In this document: positions 1-7,697 of the stretch, one piece after another
Position numbering within the stretch: position 1 is the stretch's first letter
Layout: every line of letters starts with the position of its first letter
Origin: an uncultured Oscillospiraceae bacterium
Lineage (GTDB): Bacteria; Bacillota; Clostridia; Oscillospirales; Oscillospiraceae
Reading direction: 5' to 3'
Assembly (NCBI GenBank): GCA_934661735.1
Contig: CAKUJN010000029.1
Location: 1 to 23,225 of the forward strand
DNA: 23,225 nt
Notes under the pieces: generated by a model
What the model was told of the DNA's origin: nothing
Database searches by the model: none
Seen by the model: the letters and a program-made list of their open reading frames with translations, nothing else
Translations under genes and position numbers: made by a program

Positions 1-20
1 AAGGGGCCGCCGGAGGCACG

Positions 21-104
21 GTTGCGGCCGCGCCGCAAAGAGGCAGTTCTGGTGAAACCGGACAAGCAGGCCGGCAGCGTCGTCCGCCCCTACAGCCTTT
101 CCCG
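21..104. repeat. Right-end fragment of the dispersed repeat family
   Basis: This stretch carries the same right-end signature as repeat copy A (about 9162-9236): a GTTGCGG block, a CCGGTGAAACCGGAC-like palindrome (here with one changed base on the left arm), then a shared tail ending in GTCGTCCGCCCCT. It lies next to the 3' end of the minus-strand XRE gene. The rest of this copy, if present, is outside the window. The shared tail continues about 25 bp past the inverted repeat, so the family's true right boundary is further out than the inverted repeat alone suggests. Confidence 0.75.
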
Positions 105-140
105 CACTGGGAAAAAAATCGCCCCGCCTCCGGCGCAGAA

Positions 141-164
141 AGAGCCGGACATCCGTCCGGCTCT
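141..164 (-). terminator. Hairpin downstream of the XRE regulator
   Basis: A perfect 10-bp inverted repeat (141-150 and 155-164) with a 4-nt loop lies about 20 nt past the XRE stop codon. In the minus direction it is followed by only a weak T tract (TTCTG), so termination may be inefficient or helped by flanking structure. Confidence 0.55.
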
Positions 165-184
165 ATCCCGCCGCCTCCGGCGGC

Positions 185-775
185 CTATCGAATTTTAATC
201 CGGAACTTCCGGAACAGCTCCCACAGAATGACCAGCACCTGCACGGCCGCGCAGATGATGAACAGCAGCGACATGTTCGGCAGCGGCAGCGACAGATCCA
301 GGCACGCGCCCAGCGACCAGATCAGAACCGAAATGGACACGCCCTGCTGCCAGATGCCCCACCACAGACTGGTAAAGACGATGCACACAATCGCAGCCAC
401 CGGAATGGAGTAGACGAAGAACAGCCACGCGCGGAACGGCACCTCCGCGATCAGGAACGCCGTAAACAGCACCGCCGCGATGGCGAACACCAGCGTCACC
501 GAAAGCGCCAGAATGAACAGATGATAATACGGCTTGTTCTTTTTCGGCGGCTCCACCTCGCCGATGAGGTTGCTGACCGTAATGCCGTACAGATCGGCAA
601 TCTGCGTCAGAATATAGATATCCGGAAGGCTCTCTCCGCGCTCCCATTTGGAGACGGATTTGTCGGAGTAGTTGAGCTTGTTGGCCAGATCCAGCTGCGT
701 ATCCTTGTGCGCCTTGCGGTACGAGGCAATATTTCTGGAAATGGTGCGGCGCAGAACGCTTTCTTCGACTTTCAC
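185..775 (-). CDS. XRE-family regulator with C-terminal membrane segments
   Basis: This 196-aa protein has an N-terminal helix-turn-helix of the Cro/C1 type (about residues 8-68, with SVSKWERGESLPD covering the recognition region). After a short PPKKNKPYY linker come several hydrophobic stretches, roughly residues 84-190, consistent with four or five membrane segments. It is therefore probably a membrane-anchored DNA-binding regulator; its ligand and targets cannot be read from the sequence. The start is GTG at 775, chosen because AAAGGAGT (782-789) lies at good spacing upstream. A promoter at 959-987 fits, giving a leader of about 175 nt. It stands alone on the minus strand. The family assignment of the DNA-binding domain is firm; the role is unknown. 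Confidence 0.85.
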   Translation of the reverse strand: MKVEESVLRRTISRNIASYRKAHKDTQLDLANKLNYSDKSVSKWERGESLPDIYILTQIADLYGITVSNLIGEVEPPKKNKPYYHLFILALSVTLVFAIAAVLFTAFLIAEVPFRAWLFFVYSIPVAAIVCIVFTSLWWGIWQQGVSISVLIWSLGACLDLSLPLPNMSLLFIICAAVQVLVILWELFRKFRIKIR

Positions 776-958
776 GGCGGGACTCCTTTCAAACGGGCAA
801 AAACGCTGAAAACACAGGGAATTCTACTGTCGGTAGAGTGCCTCTCTACGGACGATTCCCCGCGTGGAACAGGCGGTAGGGTGACGAACGGCACATCCGG
901 CTGTATATTAAATACAGGAAAAAGGCGCACCCGTCATCCGGTGTGCAAATTCTATCCC

Positions 959-987
959 AGTATAACACATCTTTTTCCCTTTCGCAA
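959..987 (-). promoter_or_regulatory. Sigma-A-type promoter for the XRE regulator
   Basis: Read on the minus strand, TTGCGA (982-987) and TATACT (959-964) are separated by exactly 17 bp. The predicted start, near 952, gives an unusually long leader. That leader contains a mismatch-tolerant GC hairpin followed by CTTTTT (about 921-948), a short palindrome at 901-917, and a GTAGAG/CTCTAC hairpin near 832-848. Confidence 0.6.
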
Positions 988-990
988 GCA

Positions 991-1043
991 GGCGCAAAAG
1001 GCTTCCGGTTTCACACACACCACTCCGGAAGCATTTTTGCGCC
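991..1043. terminator. Bidirectional terminator-like hairpin between divergent genes
   Basis: GGCGCAAAAGGCTTCCGG (991-1008) pairs with a matching right arm at 1025-1043, with one mismatch, one bulge and a 16-nt loop. The right arm contains a T5 run and the left arm an A4 run, so it has terminator form on both strands. No gene ends here; it lies just upstream of the DUF2284 promoter and could insulate it. Confidence 0.45.
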
Positions 1044-1054
1044 GCTTTGCTGTC

Positions 1055-1084
1055 TTGACGCGGCGCGGCCGCGGCGGTTACAAT
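1055..1084 (+). promoter_or_regulatory. Promoter for the DUF2284 gene
   Basis: TTGACG (1055-1060) and TACAAT (1079-1084) are spaced by 18 bp. The predicted transcript starts near 1091, leaving a short leader that contains the AGGAGGCG ribosome-binding site at 1106-1113. Confidence 0.65.
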
Positions 1085-1118
1085 AGAAACAGCGGACACG
1101 CAGACAGGAGGCGGGAAT

Positions 1119-1685
1119 ATGCTGGATCGCGAAGCGCTGGAGCGGCAGCTGGCCGAGCTGCCCCTGTATCAGTATGCGTTTTTGAACACGGACGATCTGA
1201 TTTTTACCGAACGGGTGCGGGCCATCTGTGAAAACGAGTGCCCGATGTACAATAAAAGCTGGGCCTGTCCGCCTGCTGTCGGGACGGTGGCGGAATGCCG
1301 CGCGCGCTGCCTGCGCTACCGGCAGGCGCTGATGATCTCCTCGGTCAGCGAGGTCAGCGATATTGCGAATATCGACGAGACGCTCGCCACCCGCGCGCCG
1401 CATGAGGCGCTGACGCGGCAGGTGACGCAGCTGGTGCGCGCGCAGTGTCCGGATACCCTGACGCTTTCCACCGAATCGTGCGTCCACTGCAAGAAATGCA
1501 CCTGGCCGGACGCGCCGTGCCGCTTTCCGGATAAAATGTACCCGTGCGTCGAAAGCTATGGCATTCTGGCGACGGATATCGCCGAAAAATGCGGTATGGA
1601 TTTCTTCAATGGCAACATCGTGACGTGGTTTTCACTCATTTTCTTCAAAGAAGAAACGGCGGCGGACACAGCTGCTCCGGCCTGA
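1119..1685 (+). CDS. DUF2284 cysteine-rich metal-binding protein
   Basis: This 188-aa protein matches the DUF2284 pattern of small, predicted metal-binding proteins of anaerobes. Visible cysteines are C37, C41 and C50 (ENECPMYNKSWACPP) and a second group at C121, C124, C127, C134 and C143 (CVHCKKCTWPDAPCRFP). The second group resembles an iron-sulphur or zinc site, but which metal is bound is inference. The molecular role of the family is not established. AGGAGGCG lies 6 nt before the ATG. The 3' end overlaps the convergent RluA-type gene by 41 bp, so the last 14 codons are antisense to that gene's end. The variable tail (about residues 175-188) may be dispensable. Confidence 0.85.
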   Translation: MLDREALERQLAELPLYQYAFLNTDDLIFTERVRAICENECPMYNKSWACPPAVGTVAECRARCLRYRQALMISSVSEVSDIANIDETLATRAPHEALTRQVTQLVRAQCPDTLTLSTESCVHCKKCTWPDAPCRFPDKMYPCVESYGILATDIAEKCGMDFFNGNIVTWFSLIFFKEETAADTAAPA

Positions 1686-2307
1686 ACCGGTTCCACGGGA
1701 ACCGGTCCGGCGGCTGCGCGGTGAATTCCATTGTCCGCCCGTCCGCCGGATGCGGGAAGCGCAGCCGCGCCGACCACAGCGCCGCCGGACAGTCGATACG
1801 GCTTCCGTATTTCCCGTCGCCCAGAAGCGGCAGCCGCCGCGAGGCAAACTGCACGCGGATCTGGTGCGTCCGTCCGGTGTGCAGACGGACCTGCACCAGA
1901 CAGAGCGCGTCCGCACCGTCCAGCACGCGGTAGGAAAGCGACGCCTCCTTTACGCCCGCGCGCATCCGCGCTGCGGGAAAGCTTTTGCTCCGCTTCCGGT
2001 CATAGAACAGCAGATCGCGCAGCGTGCCGGCATCTTCGTCCGGCCGCGCGGGGAGCACGGCGAGGTATTCCTTTTCAAACGCGCCCGTCTGAACGGCGCG
2101 GCTGAGCGCCGCGGCGGCTTTCTGCGTCCGTGCATAGACCATCACGCCGCCCACCGGCTGATCAAGCCGGTGCACGGGGAAAAACGTCCCGCCCAGCTGC
2201 GCGGACAGCAGCGCGGGCATTGCCTGCGGCCCTTCGCCCTCCGAGGGCGCGCCCTCGGGCTTGATGCAGACGGCAAGCGCTCCGTCCTGAAACAGAATTT
2301 CCGGCAT
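1645..2307 (-). CDS. RluA-family pseudouridine synthase (short form)
   Basis: This 220-aa enzyme would isomerise uridine to pseudouridine in rRNA or tRNA. The catalytic motif HRLDQPVGG is at residues 46-54, with D49 as the expected catalytic aspartate, and the later family motif LHTGRTHQIRVQFAS is near residue 142. It has no N-terminal S4 RNA-binding domain and is shorter than classical RluC/RluD (about 300 aa), so it belongs to the minimal-domain members; the target base cannot be told. AGGGAGGT (2315-2322) precedes the ATG at 2307. It is convergent with and overlaps the DUF2284 gene, and divergent from the ABC exporter. Confidence 0.9.
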   Translation of the reverse strand: MPEILFQDGALAVCIKPEGAPSEGEGPQAMPALLSAQLGGTFFPVHRLDQPVGGVMVYARTQKAAAALSRAVQTGAFEKEYLAVLPARPDEDAGTLRDLLFYDRKRSKSFPAARMRAGVKEASLSYRVLDGADALCLVQVRLHTGRTHQIRVQFASRRLPLLGDGKYGSRIDCPAALWSARLRFPHPADGRTMEFTAQPPDRFPWNRFRPEQLCPPPFLL

Positions 2308-2387
2308 GCTGCGGACCTCCCTTTACGCGGATTCTGACACAGATTCTATCACATCCGGCGCGCCGCGGCAATACGGCCATGCGGGAC

Positions 2388-2416
2388 TTGCAAAAGCTGT
2401 CCGGATTCTTTATAAT
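2388..2416 (+). promoter_or_regulatory. Promoter for the ABC exporter
   Basis: TTGCAA (2388-2393) and a perfect TATAAT (2411-2416) are separated by 17 bp. The expected start near 2423 lies downstream of an in-frame upstream extension of the ABC gene and so supports translation from the ATG at 2462. Confidence 0.75.
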
Positions 2417-2461
2417 ATTCCCCGCGCCTGCGCGCGGAGAAAGCTTCACCGGAGGAACGAC

Positions 2462-4216
2462 ATGACGACGAAGGACTATCAGAAAAAAAGCACAATAGGG
2501 ATTTTCCTCTCCTTTTTCCGGCCGCACCGCGGGCTGTTCATTCTGGACATGTTCTGCGCGTTGCTGGTGTCGCTGGTCGATCTGGCCTATCCGCTGATTT
2601 CGCGCAGGGCGCTGTACGAGCTGCTCCCGCAGAACGCCTACCGGACGTTCTTTCTGGTCATGGGCGTGGTGGTGCTGGCCTACATTCTGCGCTCCGCGCT
2701 GTATTTTGTCATCACCTACTGGGGCCACACCTTCGGCATCCGTGTCGAGGCGGACATCCGCGAGGCCCTTTTTACGCATATGCAGGAGCTTGGCTTTGAT
2801 TTTTACGACCACAACCGTACCGGCCAGCTCATCAGCCGCCTGACCAGCGACCTGTTCGAAATCACCGAGCTTGCCCATCACGGCCCCGAGGACCTGTTCA
2901 TTTCCCTCGTGACCATTGCCGGCGCGCTGATTGTCATGTACCGCACCGAGTGGCGGCTGGCGCTGGTGGTCAGCATCATCATCCCGCTGTTTCTGATCTT
3001 CGCCATGAGCCGCCGCCGCCAGATGTCCGGCGCGTCGCGCGCCGTCAAGCAGCGCATCGGCCACATCAACGCCGATATCGAATCCGGCCTGTCCGGCATG
3101 CGCACGGCGAAGGCGTTTGCCAACGAGCGTCTGGAGGGCGAAAAATTCCGCCGCTCGAACGACGCGTTCAAAACCTCCAAGAAGAGCTTCCACCGCGAGA
3201 TGGGCATCTTCATGGCCACGATGGAGCTGTTTGTCAGCCTCCTGTCGGTGTCGGTCATCGCGGTCGGCGGCTATCTGATCATGCGCGGCGAGATGAACTA
3301 CGCTGATCTTTTGATGTTCAGCCTGTATATCACGACCTTTGTCAACCCCATCCGCAAGCTTGCGAATTTCTCCGAGCTGTTCGCCAACGGCACGGCGGGC
3401 CTCGGCCGCTTTGTCGATATCATGCGCACCGAGCCCGCGCTTCAGGATAAGCCCGATGCGAAAACGCTTCAGAACGTGCGCGGCGCGATCGAGATCGACC
3501 ATGTCGGCTTTGCCTATGAGGGCGACCTCGCCGTCCTGCACGATATCAGCCTGAGCGTCCGGCCAGGCGAGACGATTGCGGTGGTCGGCCCGTCCGGCGG
3601 CGGCAAATCCACCCTGTGCCAGCTGATTCCGCGTTTTTACGACGTCACCTCCGGCGCCATCCGTGTCGACGGCCTGGACGTGCGCGATGTGACGCAGAAA
3701 AGCCTGCGCCGGAACATCGGCGTGGTGCAGCAGGACGTGTTCCTGTTTGCCGACTCCATCCTTGAAAACATCCGCTACGGCAGACCCGACGCGACGGACG
3801 AGGAGATTGCCGAGGCCGCAAAGCGCGCGGAGATCTACGATGACATCATGGCCATGCCCGACGGCTTTGACACCTACGTCGGCGAGCGCGGCACGCTTCT
3901 GTCCGGCGGCCAGAAGCAGCGCATCTCCATCGCGCGCATTTTCCTGAAAAACCCGCCCATCCTGATTCTGGACGAGGCGACCAGCGCGCTGGACTCTCTG
4001 ACCGAGTCCAGAATCCAGAGCGCCTTTGACGAGCTGGCCAGAGACCGCACGACGCTGATCATCGCGCACCGCCTGTCCACCATCCGTGCGGCGCACCGGG
4101 TTCTGGTCATCGCCGACGGCCGTATTGCCGAGCAGGGGACCCATGCGGAGCTGATGGCCCGCGGCGGCATCTACGCCGACCTCTACCGCACGCAGAATAT
4201 GCAGGCGCAGACCTGA
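2462..4216 (+). CDS. ABC exporter half-transporter (permease fused to ATPase)
   Basis: This 584-aa protein is a membrane domain followed by an ATPase, the MsbA/LmrA-type exporter layout that normally works as a homodimer. The membrane part spans about residues 20-315 with several hydrophobic segments. The ATPase shows Walker A GPSGGGKS at 376-383, Q-loop Q423-Q424 region, signature LSGGQ at 480-484, Walker B ILILDE at 500-505 and the switch histidine H536. All key residues are present, so it should hydrolyse ATP. The substrate cannot be read. The start is ATG 2462, with GGAGGA at 2451-2456 and a promoter that begins downstream of the alternative earlier starts. No partner half-transporter lies nearby, and it has its own promoter and terminator, so it is a single-gene unit. 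Confidence 0.93.
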   Translation: MTTKDYQKKSTIGIFLSFFRPHRGLFILDMFCALLVSLVDLAYPLISRRALYELLPQNAYRTFFLVMGVVVLAYILRSALYFVITYWGHTFGIRVEADIREALFTHMQELGFDFYDHNRTGQLISRLTSDLFEITELAHHGPEDLFISLVTIAGALIVMYRTEWRLALVVSIIIPLFLIFAMSRRRQMSGASRAVKQRIGHINADIESGLSGMRTAKAFANERLEGEKFRRSNDAFKTSKKSFHREMGIFMATMELFVSLLSVSVIAVGGYLIMRGEMNYADLLMFSLYITTFVNPIRKLANFSELFANGTAGLGRFVDIMRTEPALQDKPDAKTLQNVRGAIEIDHVGFAYEGDLAVLHDISLSVRPGETIAVVGPSGGGKSTLCQLIPRFYDVTSGAIRVDGLDVRDVTQKSLRRNIGVVQQDVFLFADSILENIRYGRPDATDEEIAEAAKRAEIYDDIMAMPDGFDTYVGERGTLLSGGQKQRISIARIFLKNPPILILDEATSALDSLTESRIQSAFDELARDRTTLIIAHRLSTIRAAHRVLVIADGRIAEQGTHAELMARGGIYADLYRTQNMQAQT

Positions 4217-4223
4217 CACCCGA

Positions 4224-4251
4224 AGCCTCCGGCGCTTTTGCGCCGGAGGCT
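4224..4251 (+). terminator. Terminator of the ABC exporter gene
   Basis: A perfect 12-bp GC-rich inverted repeat (4224-4235 and 4240-4251) with a TTTT loop begins 8 nt after the stop codon. The downstream T tract is short (TTTCTG counting the stem end). Confidence 0.75.
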
Positions 4252-4288
4252 TTCTGCGCGCAATTGTGTCTGCCGCGCGGGAAAAGGA

Positions 4289-4317
4289 TTGTTTTCATCC
4301 GCGGATTGTGGTAAAAT
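4289..4317 (+). promoter_or_regulatory. Promoter of the amidohydrolase-ROK-pgi operon
   Basis: TTGTTT (4289-4294) and TAAAAT (4312-4317) are spaced by 17 bp. The expected start near 4324 gives a leader of about 110 nt that is predicted to be strongly structured. Confidence 0.6.
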
Positions 4318-4334
4318 AACACAAAACAGAGCGC

Positions 4335-4411
4335 GGCGGCGCAGAAATGCCCGCCGGTGCAAACCCTTTGGTAACCGGCAATAAAATCGTCTGCGGTTGT
4401 CGGCGGTTACC
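4335..4411 (+). promoter_or_regulatory. Structured 5' leader with mutually exclusive helices
   Basis: Three helices can be drawn by hand. The first is 4335-4343 with 4348-4355: an 8-bp GC stem, one bulged C and a GAAA tetraloop. The second is GCCGGT (4353-4358) with ACCGGC (4374-4379). The third is 4370-4381 with 4397-4411: GGTAACCGGCAA against TTGTCGG plus TTACC with a 3-nt bulge. The third shares its left strand with the second, and the second shares bases with the first, so they cannot all form at once. The downstream ribosome-binding site is weak (GAGAGA). The sequence matches none of the riboswitch consensus patterns I could recall. This is a candidate regulatory RNA by inference only. 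Confidence 0.4.
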
Positions 4412-4434
4412 TGGAACGTGAGAGAAGCTGTACA

Positions 4435-5244
4435 ATGAAAATCATGGACATCCACTGCCACATATTTCCCGACCGGCTGGCAGAGAAGGCCGAGCATTCC
4501 ATCGGCGCGTTTTACGGCGCGCCCATGTACTGCGCGGCAAGCGTGGACAATCTGCTCAAGGAGCACCGGCAGGCGGGCATCACGCGCTGCGTGGTCAGCA
4601 ATTCCGCCGTCAACCCCGCGCAGGTGCACAACATCAACAGCTTTCTGGCGCAAAGCTGCGCCGAGCATGAAAGCTTCATCGGCTTTGGCTCGATTTACCC
4701 CGGCATGGACGGCTGGGACGAGGAGCTGGACCGGATGCAGGCCCTCGGCCTGCGCGGCCTGAAAATCCATCCGGATTTTCAGCATCTGAACATCGACGAC
4801 CCCTGCGGGATTGAAATGTACCGTTCGGTTGCGCGGCGCGGCATGCCGGTGCTGTTCCACATGGGCGACAGCCGCTACAACTTTTCCACGCCCGAGCGGC
4901 TGATCAACCTCCTGCGTCAGGTTCCAGACCTGCGGGTCATCGCCGCGCATTTCGGCGGCTGGAACGCGTGGGAGCATTCCTACGAGCACCCGCTTCCGGA
5001 AAACGTGCTCTATGACACGTCCAGCACCACGCCCATGATTCCGTGTGATTTTGTGCTGCGGATGCTCGACCGCTTCGGCCCCGAGCGCTTCCTGTTCGGG
5101 ACGGATTTTCCCATGTGGAAGCCCGCGGACATGGTGTCGCAGTTTTTGCAGCTGGGTCTGGACGCGGATACGACCGAGCGGATTTTCAGCGGGAATTTCA
5201 TCCGTCTGCTGGGCCTCGCGGACGACGCGGCGCCGCAGGCGTGA
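4435..5244 (+). CDS. Amidohydrolase-2 family metal-dependent hydrolase
   Basis: This 269-aa protein is a TIM-barrel metal-dependent hydrolase of the amidohydrolase-2 (COG2159-like) group, which includes decarboxylases and C-C or C-N hydrolases. Metal-site residues are visible in order: H7 and H9 (DIHCHIFP), H142 (FHMGD), H172 (AAHFGGW) and D224 (FGTDFPMW). There is no signal peptide, so it is cytoplasmic. The substrate is unknown; being first in an operon with a ROK kinase and glucose-6-phosphate isomerase hints at a sugar-linked metabolite but proves nothing. The ATG at 4435 follows a weak GAGAGA site and a structured leader, suggesting translational or transcriptional control. It is 29 nt from the next gene. 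Confidence 0.85.
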   Translation: MKIMDIHCHIFPDRLAEKAEHSIGAFYGAPMYCAASVDNLLKEHRQAGITRCVVSNSAVNPAQVHNINSFLAQSCAEHESFIGFGSIYPGMDGWDEELDRMQALGLRGLKIHPDFQHLNIDDPCGIEMYRSVARRGMPVLFHMGDSRYNFSTPERLINLLRQVPDLRVIAAHFGGWNAWEHSYEHPLPENVLYDTSSTTPMIPCDFVLRMLDRFGPERFLFGTDFPMWKPADMVSQFLQLGLDADTTERIFSGNFIRLLGLADDAAPQA

Positions 5245-5273
5245 AACAGGATTTCAGGAAAAGAGGAGCATAT

Positions 5274-6233
5274 ATGTATCAAATCGGTGTGGATATCGGC
5301 GGGACGAACATCAAAATCGGCCTGATCGACGAAAATCTGAACATCACCGCGCGGACGATGACGCCCTTTCCGCACGGCGGCGGCGAGCGCGTAGCGCGCG
5401 AAATGGCACGTGCGATTGATGAAATGCTGCGTGATGCGGGCGTGCAGCGCGACACGGTGCAGAGTCTCGGCATCGTGATCCCGGGTAGCATCGACCCCGC
5501 GGGCGAGATTGTAATCGACGCGTACAATCTGGGCTTCCACAACGAGCCGTTCCGCGCCGTGTGTGAGCGCGTGTTTCCCGACCTTCCGGTCCGCATGGCG
5601 AACGACGCCGACGGCGCGGCGCTGGCCGAGCTGTACTGCGGCGCGTTTACCGGCTGCCGGACGGCGGTCCTCATGACGCTTGGCACGGGCCTCGGCGGCG
5701 GCGTGATTCTGAACGGGCGGCTGTTTCACGGCGGCCGCGGACAGGGCGTCGAGCTGGGCCACATGATTCTGGTCGACGGCGGCGAGCCGTGCACCTGCGG
5801 AAACGCCGGCTGCATCGAGGCATACTGCGCCGCAAGCGCCCTTGCGCGCGAGGGTGTGCGCGAGCTCCGCGCCCATCCCGAAAGCCTTCTGGCCGCGCGC
5901 TCCGGCGGCGACGAGTCGCTTGTGGACGCGCGCATGGTGACCGACTGCGCCAAAGCGGGCGACGAGGCCGCAAACACCGCGTTTTCGCGCTATGTGGGCC
6001 ATCTCAGCTCCGCCTGCGCCTCGGTCTGCAACATTCTGGACCCCGAGGTTCTGGCGCTGGGCGGCGGCCTGAGCGCCGCGGGCGACTTCCTGTTCCGTCC
6101 GCTCATCGAGCAGGTCGGGGAAAAGTGCTTCTTCCCCACGCACGGCAGAATCGTGCCCGCAATGCTGGGAAACGATGCCGGCATGATCGGCGCGGCCATG
6201 CTCTACCGGCACGAAACCGGACATCAGGCTTAA
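5274..6233 (+). CDS. ROK-family sugar kinase, probably glucokinase
   Basis: This 319-aa protein phosphorylates a hexose with ATP. It shows the N-terminal phosphate-binding motif GVDIGGTNIKIG (residues 5-16), the catalytic aspartate region MANDADG (D111), GTGLGGG (137-143), and the ROK zinc site H163 with C173, C175 and C180 (CTCGNAGC). No helix-turn-helix precedes the kinase domain, so it is an enzyme and not a ROK repressor. Glucose is the most likely substrate because glucose-6-phosphate isomerase follows directly; fructose or an amino sugar remain possible. GAGGAGC lies 5-11 nt before the ATG at 5274; earlier in-frame starts would overlap the amidohydrolase gene and lack such a site. Confidence 0.9.
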   Translation: MYQIGVDIGGTNIKIGLIDENLNITARTMTPFPHGGGERVAREMARAIDEMLRDAGVQRDTVQSLGIVIPGSIDPAGEIVIDAYNLGFHNEPFRAVCERVFPDLPVRMANDADGAALAELYCGAFTGCRTAVLMTLGTGLGGGVILNGRLFHGGRGQGVELGHMILVDGGEPCTCGNAGCIEAYCAASALAREGVRELRAHPESLLAARSGGDESLVDARMVTDCAKAGDEAANTAFSRYVGHLSSACASVCNILDPEVLALGGGLSAAGDFLFRPLIEQVGEKCFFPTHGRIVPAMLGNDAGMIGAAMLYRHETGHQA

Positions 6234-6295
6234 TCCATACGCGCCGGCGCGTCCGCGCCGCGCGCAGACGCTATATTTTTGCAGGAGGTATCATT

Positions 6296-7585
6296 ATGGT
6301 TAGAATGGACATGACCGGAACGGAACGCTTCGTACAGCCGCACACGCTGGATCGGGCCGCGTGCCGCCTGGCAATCGATACGCTGGTAAACGGCACCGGC
6401 GCGGGCAGTGATTTCACCGGCTGGGTCAATCTGCCGGTCAATTATGACCGGGACGAATTCGCCCGCATCCGGAAGGCTGCCGCGAGGATTCAGCGCGACT
6501 CCAAAGCGCTGGTCGTCATCGGCATCGGCGGTTCGTATCTGGGTGCGCGCGCCGTGGTCGAGCTTCTGAAAAGCCCCAATTATAACGCCCTGACAAAAGA
6601 CATGCCGGATATCTACTTCGCGGGCAACGGCATTTCCGCCGACGCGCTGGCAGAGACCATCGCCATGATCGGCGACCGCGATTTTTCCGTCAACGTCATC
6701 TCCAAATCCGGCACCACCACCGAGCCTGCCATCGCATTCCGTATTTTCAAGGAGCTTCTGGAAAAGAAATACGGCCGCGAGGGCGCGCGTGCGCGCATCT
6801 ACGCCACCACCGACAAGGCCCGCGGCGCGCTGAAAACGCTGGCGGACAAAGAGGGCTATGAGAGCTTCGTCGTGCCCGACGACGTCGGCGGCCGCTACAG
6901 CGTCTTGACGGCGGTCGGCCTGCTGCCCATCGCCTGCTGCGGCATCGATATCGAAAAGCTGATGCAGGGTGCTGCGGAAGAGCGTGAGACGATTCTGAAA
7001 GAGGGCGTCGAGAGCGCCGCGGCGCAGTACGCCATGCAGCGGCAGTATCTGTACAAGACCGGCCGTCACGTCGAAATCCTCGCGGCCTATGAGCCGGCGT
7101 TCCGCTTCATGGCCGAGTGGTGGAAGCAGCTCTACGGCGAGTCCGAGGGCAAGGACAAGCTGGGCATTTTCCCCGCCTCCGTCGACCTAACGCCCGATCT
7201 GCACTCGATGGGCCAGTACATGCAGGACGGCCTGCGCATGCTTCAGGAGACGGTCGTGTTCTTCGATGAGGCGCGCACATCCGTTCAGGTCCCGTCCGAC
7301 GCGGAAAATCTGGACGGCCTGAACTATCTTGCCGGCCGCGAGCTGAGCTATATCAACGAAAAGGCCATGGAGGCCACGCGTGCGGCGCACATCGACGGCG
7401 GCGTGCCGGTGACGATTCTCCGCCTGCCGAAAATCACGGAGGAGGCCGTCGGCGCACTGATCTACTTCTTCGAGTTTGCCTGCGGCGTGTCGGGCTACAT
7501 GTCCGGCGTCAACCCCTTCAACCAGCCGGGCGTCGAGGCGTACAAGAAAAACATGTTCCATCTGCTGGGCAAGCCTGGCTATTGA
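6296..7585 (+). CDS. pgi: Glucose-6-phosphate isomerase
   Basis: This 429-aa enzyme interconverts glucose-6-phosphate and fructose-6-phosphate in glycolysis. Family signatures are clear: IGIGGSYLGARA for phosphate binding near residue 80, SKSGTTTEPA near 137, VGGRYSVLTAVGLLP near 200, and GVNPFNQPGVEAYK near the C-terminus. The length fits the shorter bacterial/clostridial form. AGGAGGT (6283-6289) precedes the ATG at 6296. A GC-rich hairpin lies in the 62-nt gap from the ROK gene (about 6245-6265), and a 12-bp terminator follows at 7634-7664. Kinase and isomerase side by side would carry free glucose to fructose-6-phosphate. Confidence 0.96.
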   Translation: MVRMDMTGTERFVQPHTLDRAACRLAIDTLVNGTGAGSDFTGWVNLPVNYDRDEFARIRKAAARIQRDSKALVVIGIGGSYLGARAVVELLKSPNYNALTKDMPDIYFAGNGISADALAETIAMIGDRDFSVNVISKSGTTTEPAIAFRIFKELLEKKYGREGARARIYATTDKARGALKTLADKEGYESFVVPDDVGGRYSVLTAVGLLPIACCGIDIEKLMQGAAEERETILKEGVESAAAQYAMQRQYLYKTGRHVEILAAYEPAFRFMAEWWKQLYGESEGKDKLGIFPASVDLTPDLHSMGQYMQDGLRMLQETVVFFDEARTSVQVPSDAENLDGLNYLAGRELSYINEKAMEATRAAHIDGGVPVTILRLPKITEEAVGALIYFFEFACGVSGYMSGVNPFNQPGVEAYKKNMFHLLGKPGY

Positions 7586-7633
7586 TCGAACGACAGCTGC
7601 GGCGGCTTTCTGCCGTCCGGCCAAGATACACAG

Positions 7634-7664
7634 ACGCGCCGGAATCTCCGCGATTCCGGCGCGT
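7634..7664 (+). terminator. Terminator of the pgi operon
   Basis: A perfect 12-bp inverted repeat (7634-7645 and 7653-7664) with a 7-nt loop ends in TTTCTG. It lies 48 nt past the pgi stop and 33 nt before the GNAT start, so the GNAT gene needs read-through or a promoter I could not identify. Confidence 0.75.
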
Positions 7665-7697
7665 TTCTGCTGTGAGAAAGGAATAACGGGAAGAAAA

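Noticed and set aside
2306..2461. Upstream extension of the ABC exporter reading frame
   Set aside because: The promoter at 2388-2416 starts transcription downstream of that extension, and GGAGGA sets the ATG at 2462.
2162..4219. Long minus-strand open frame of 685 codons opposite the ABC exporter
   Set aside because: It is antisense to a gene with complete ABC motifs and its translation is low-complexity, rich in A, D, G, H and V. Such frames are expected in GC-rich DNA opposite real genes.
4335..4434. Assignment of the amidohydrolase leader to a c-di-GMP-I riboswitch
   Set aside because: GCAAACC and GGTAACCGG are superficially similar, but the conserved order of the family, including the GACGCAAAGC-type junction, is absent.
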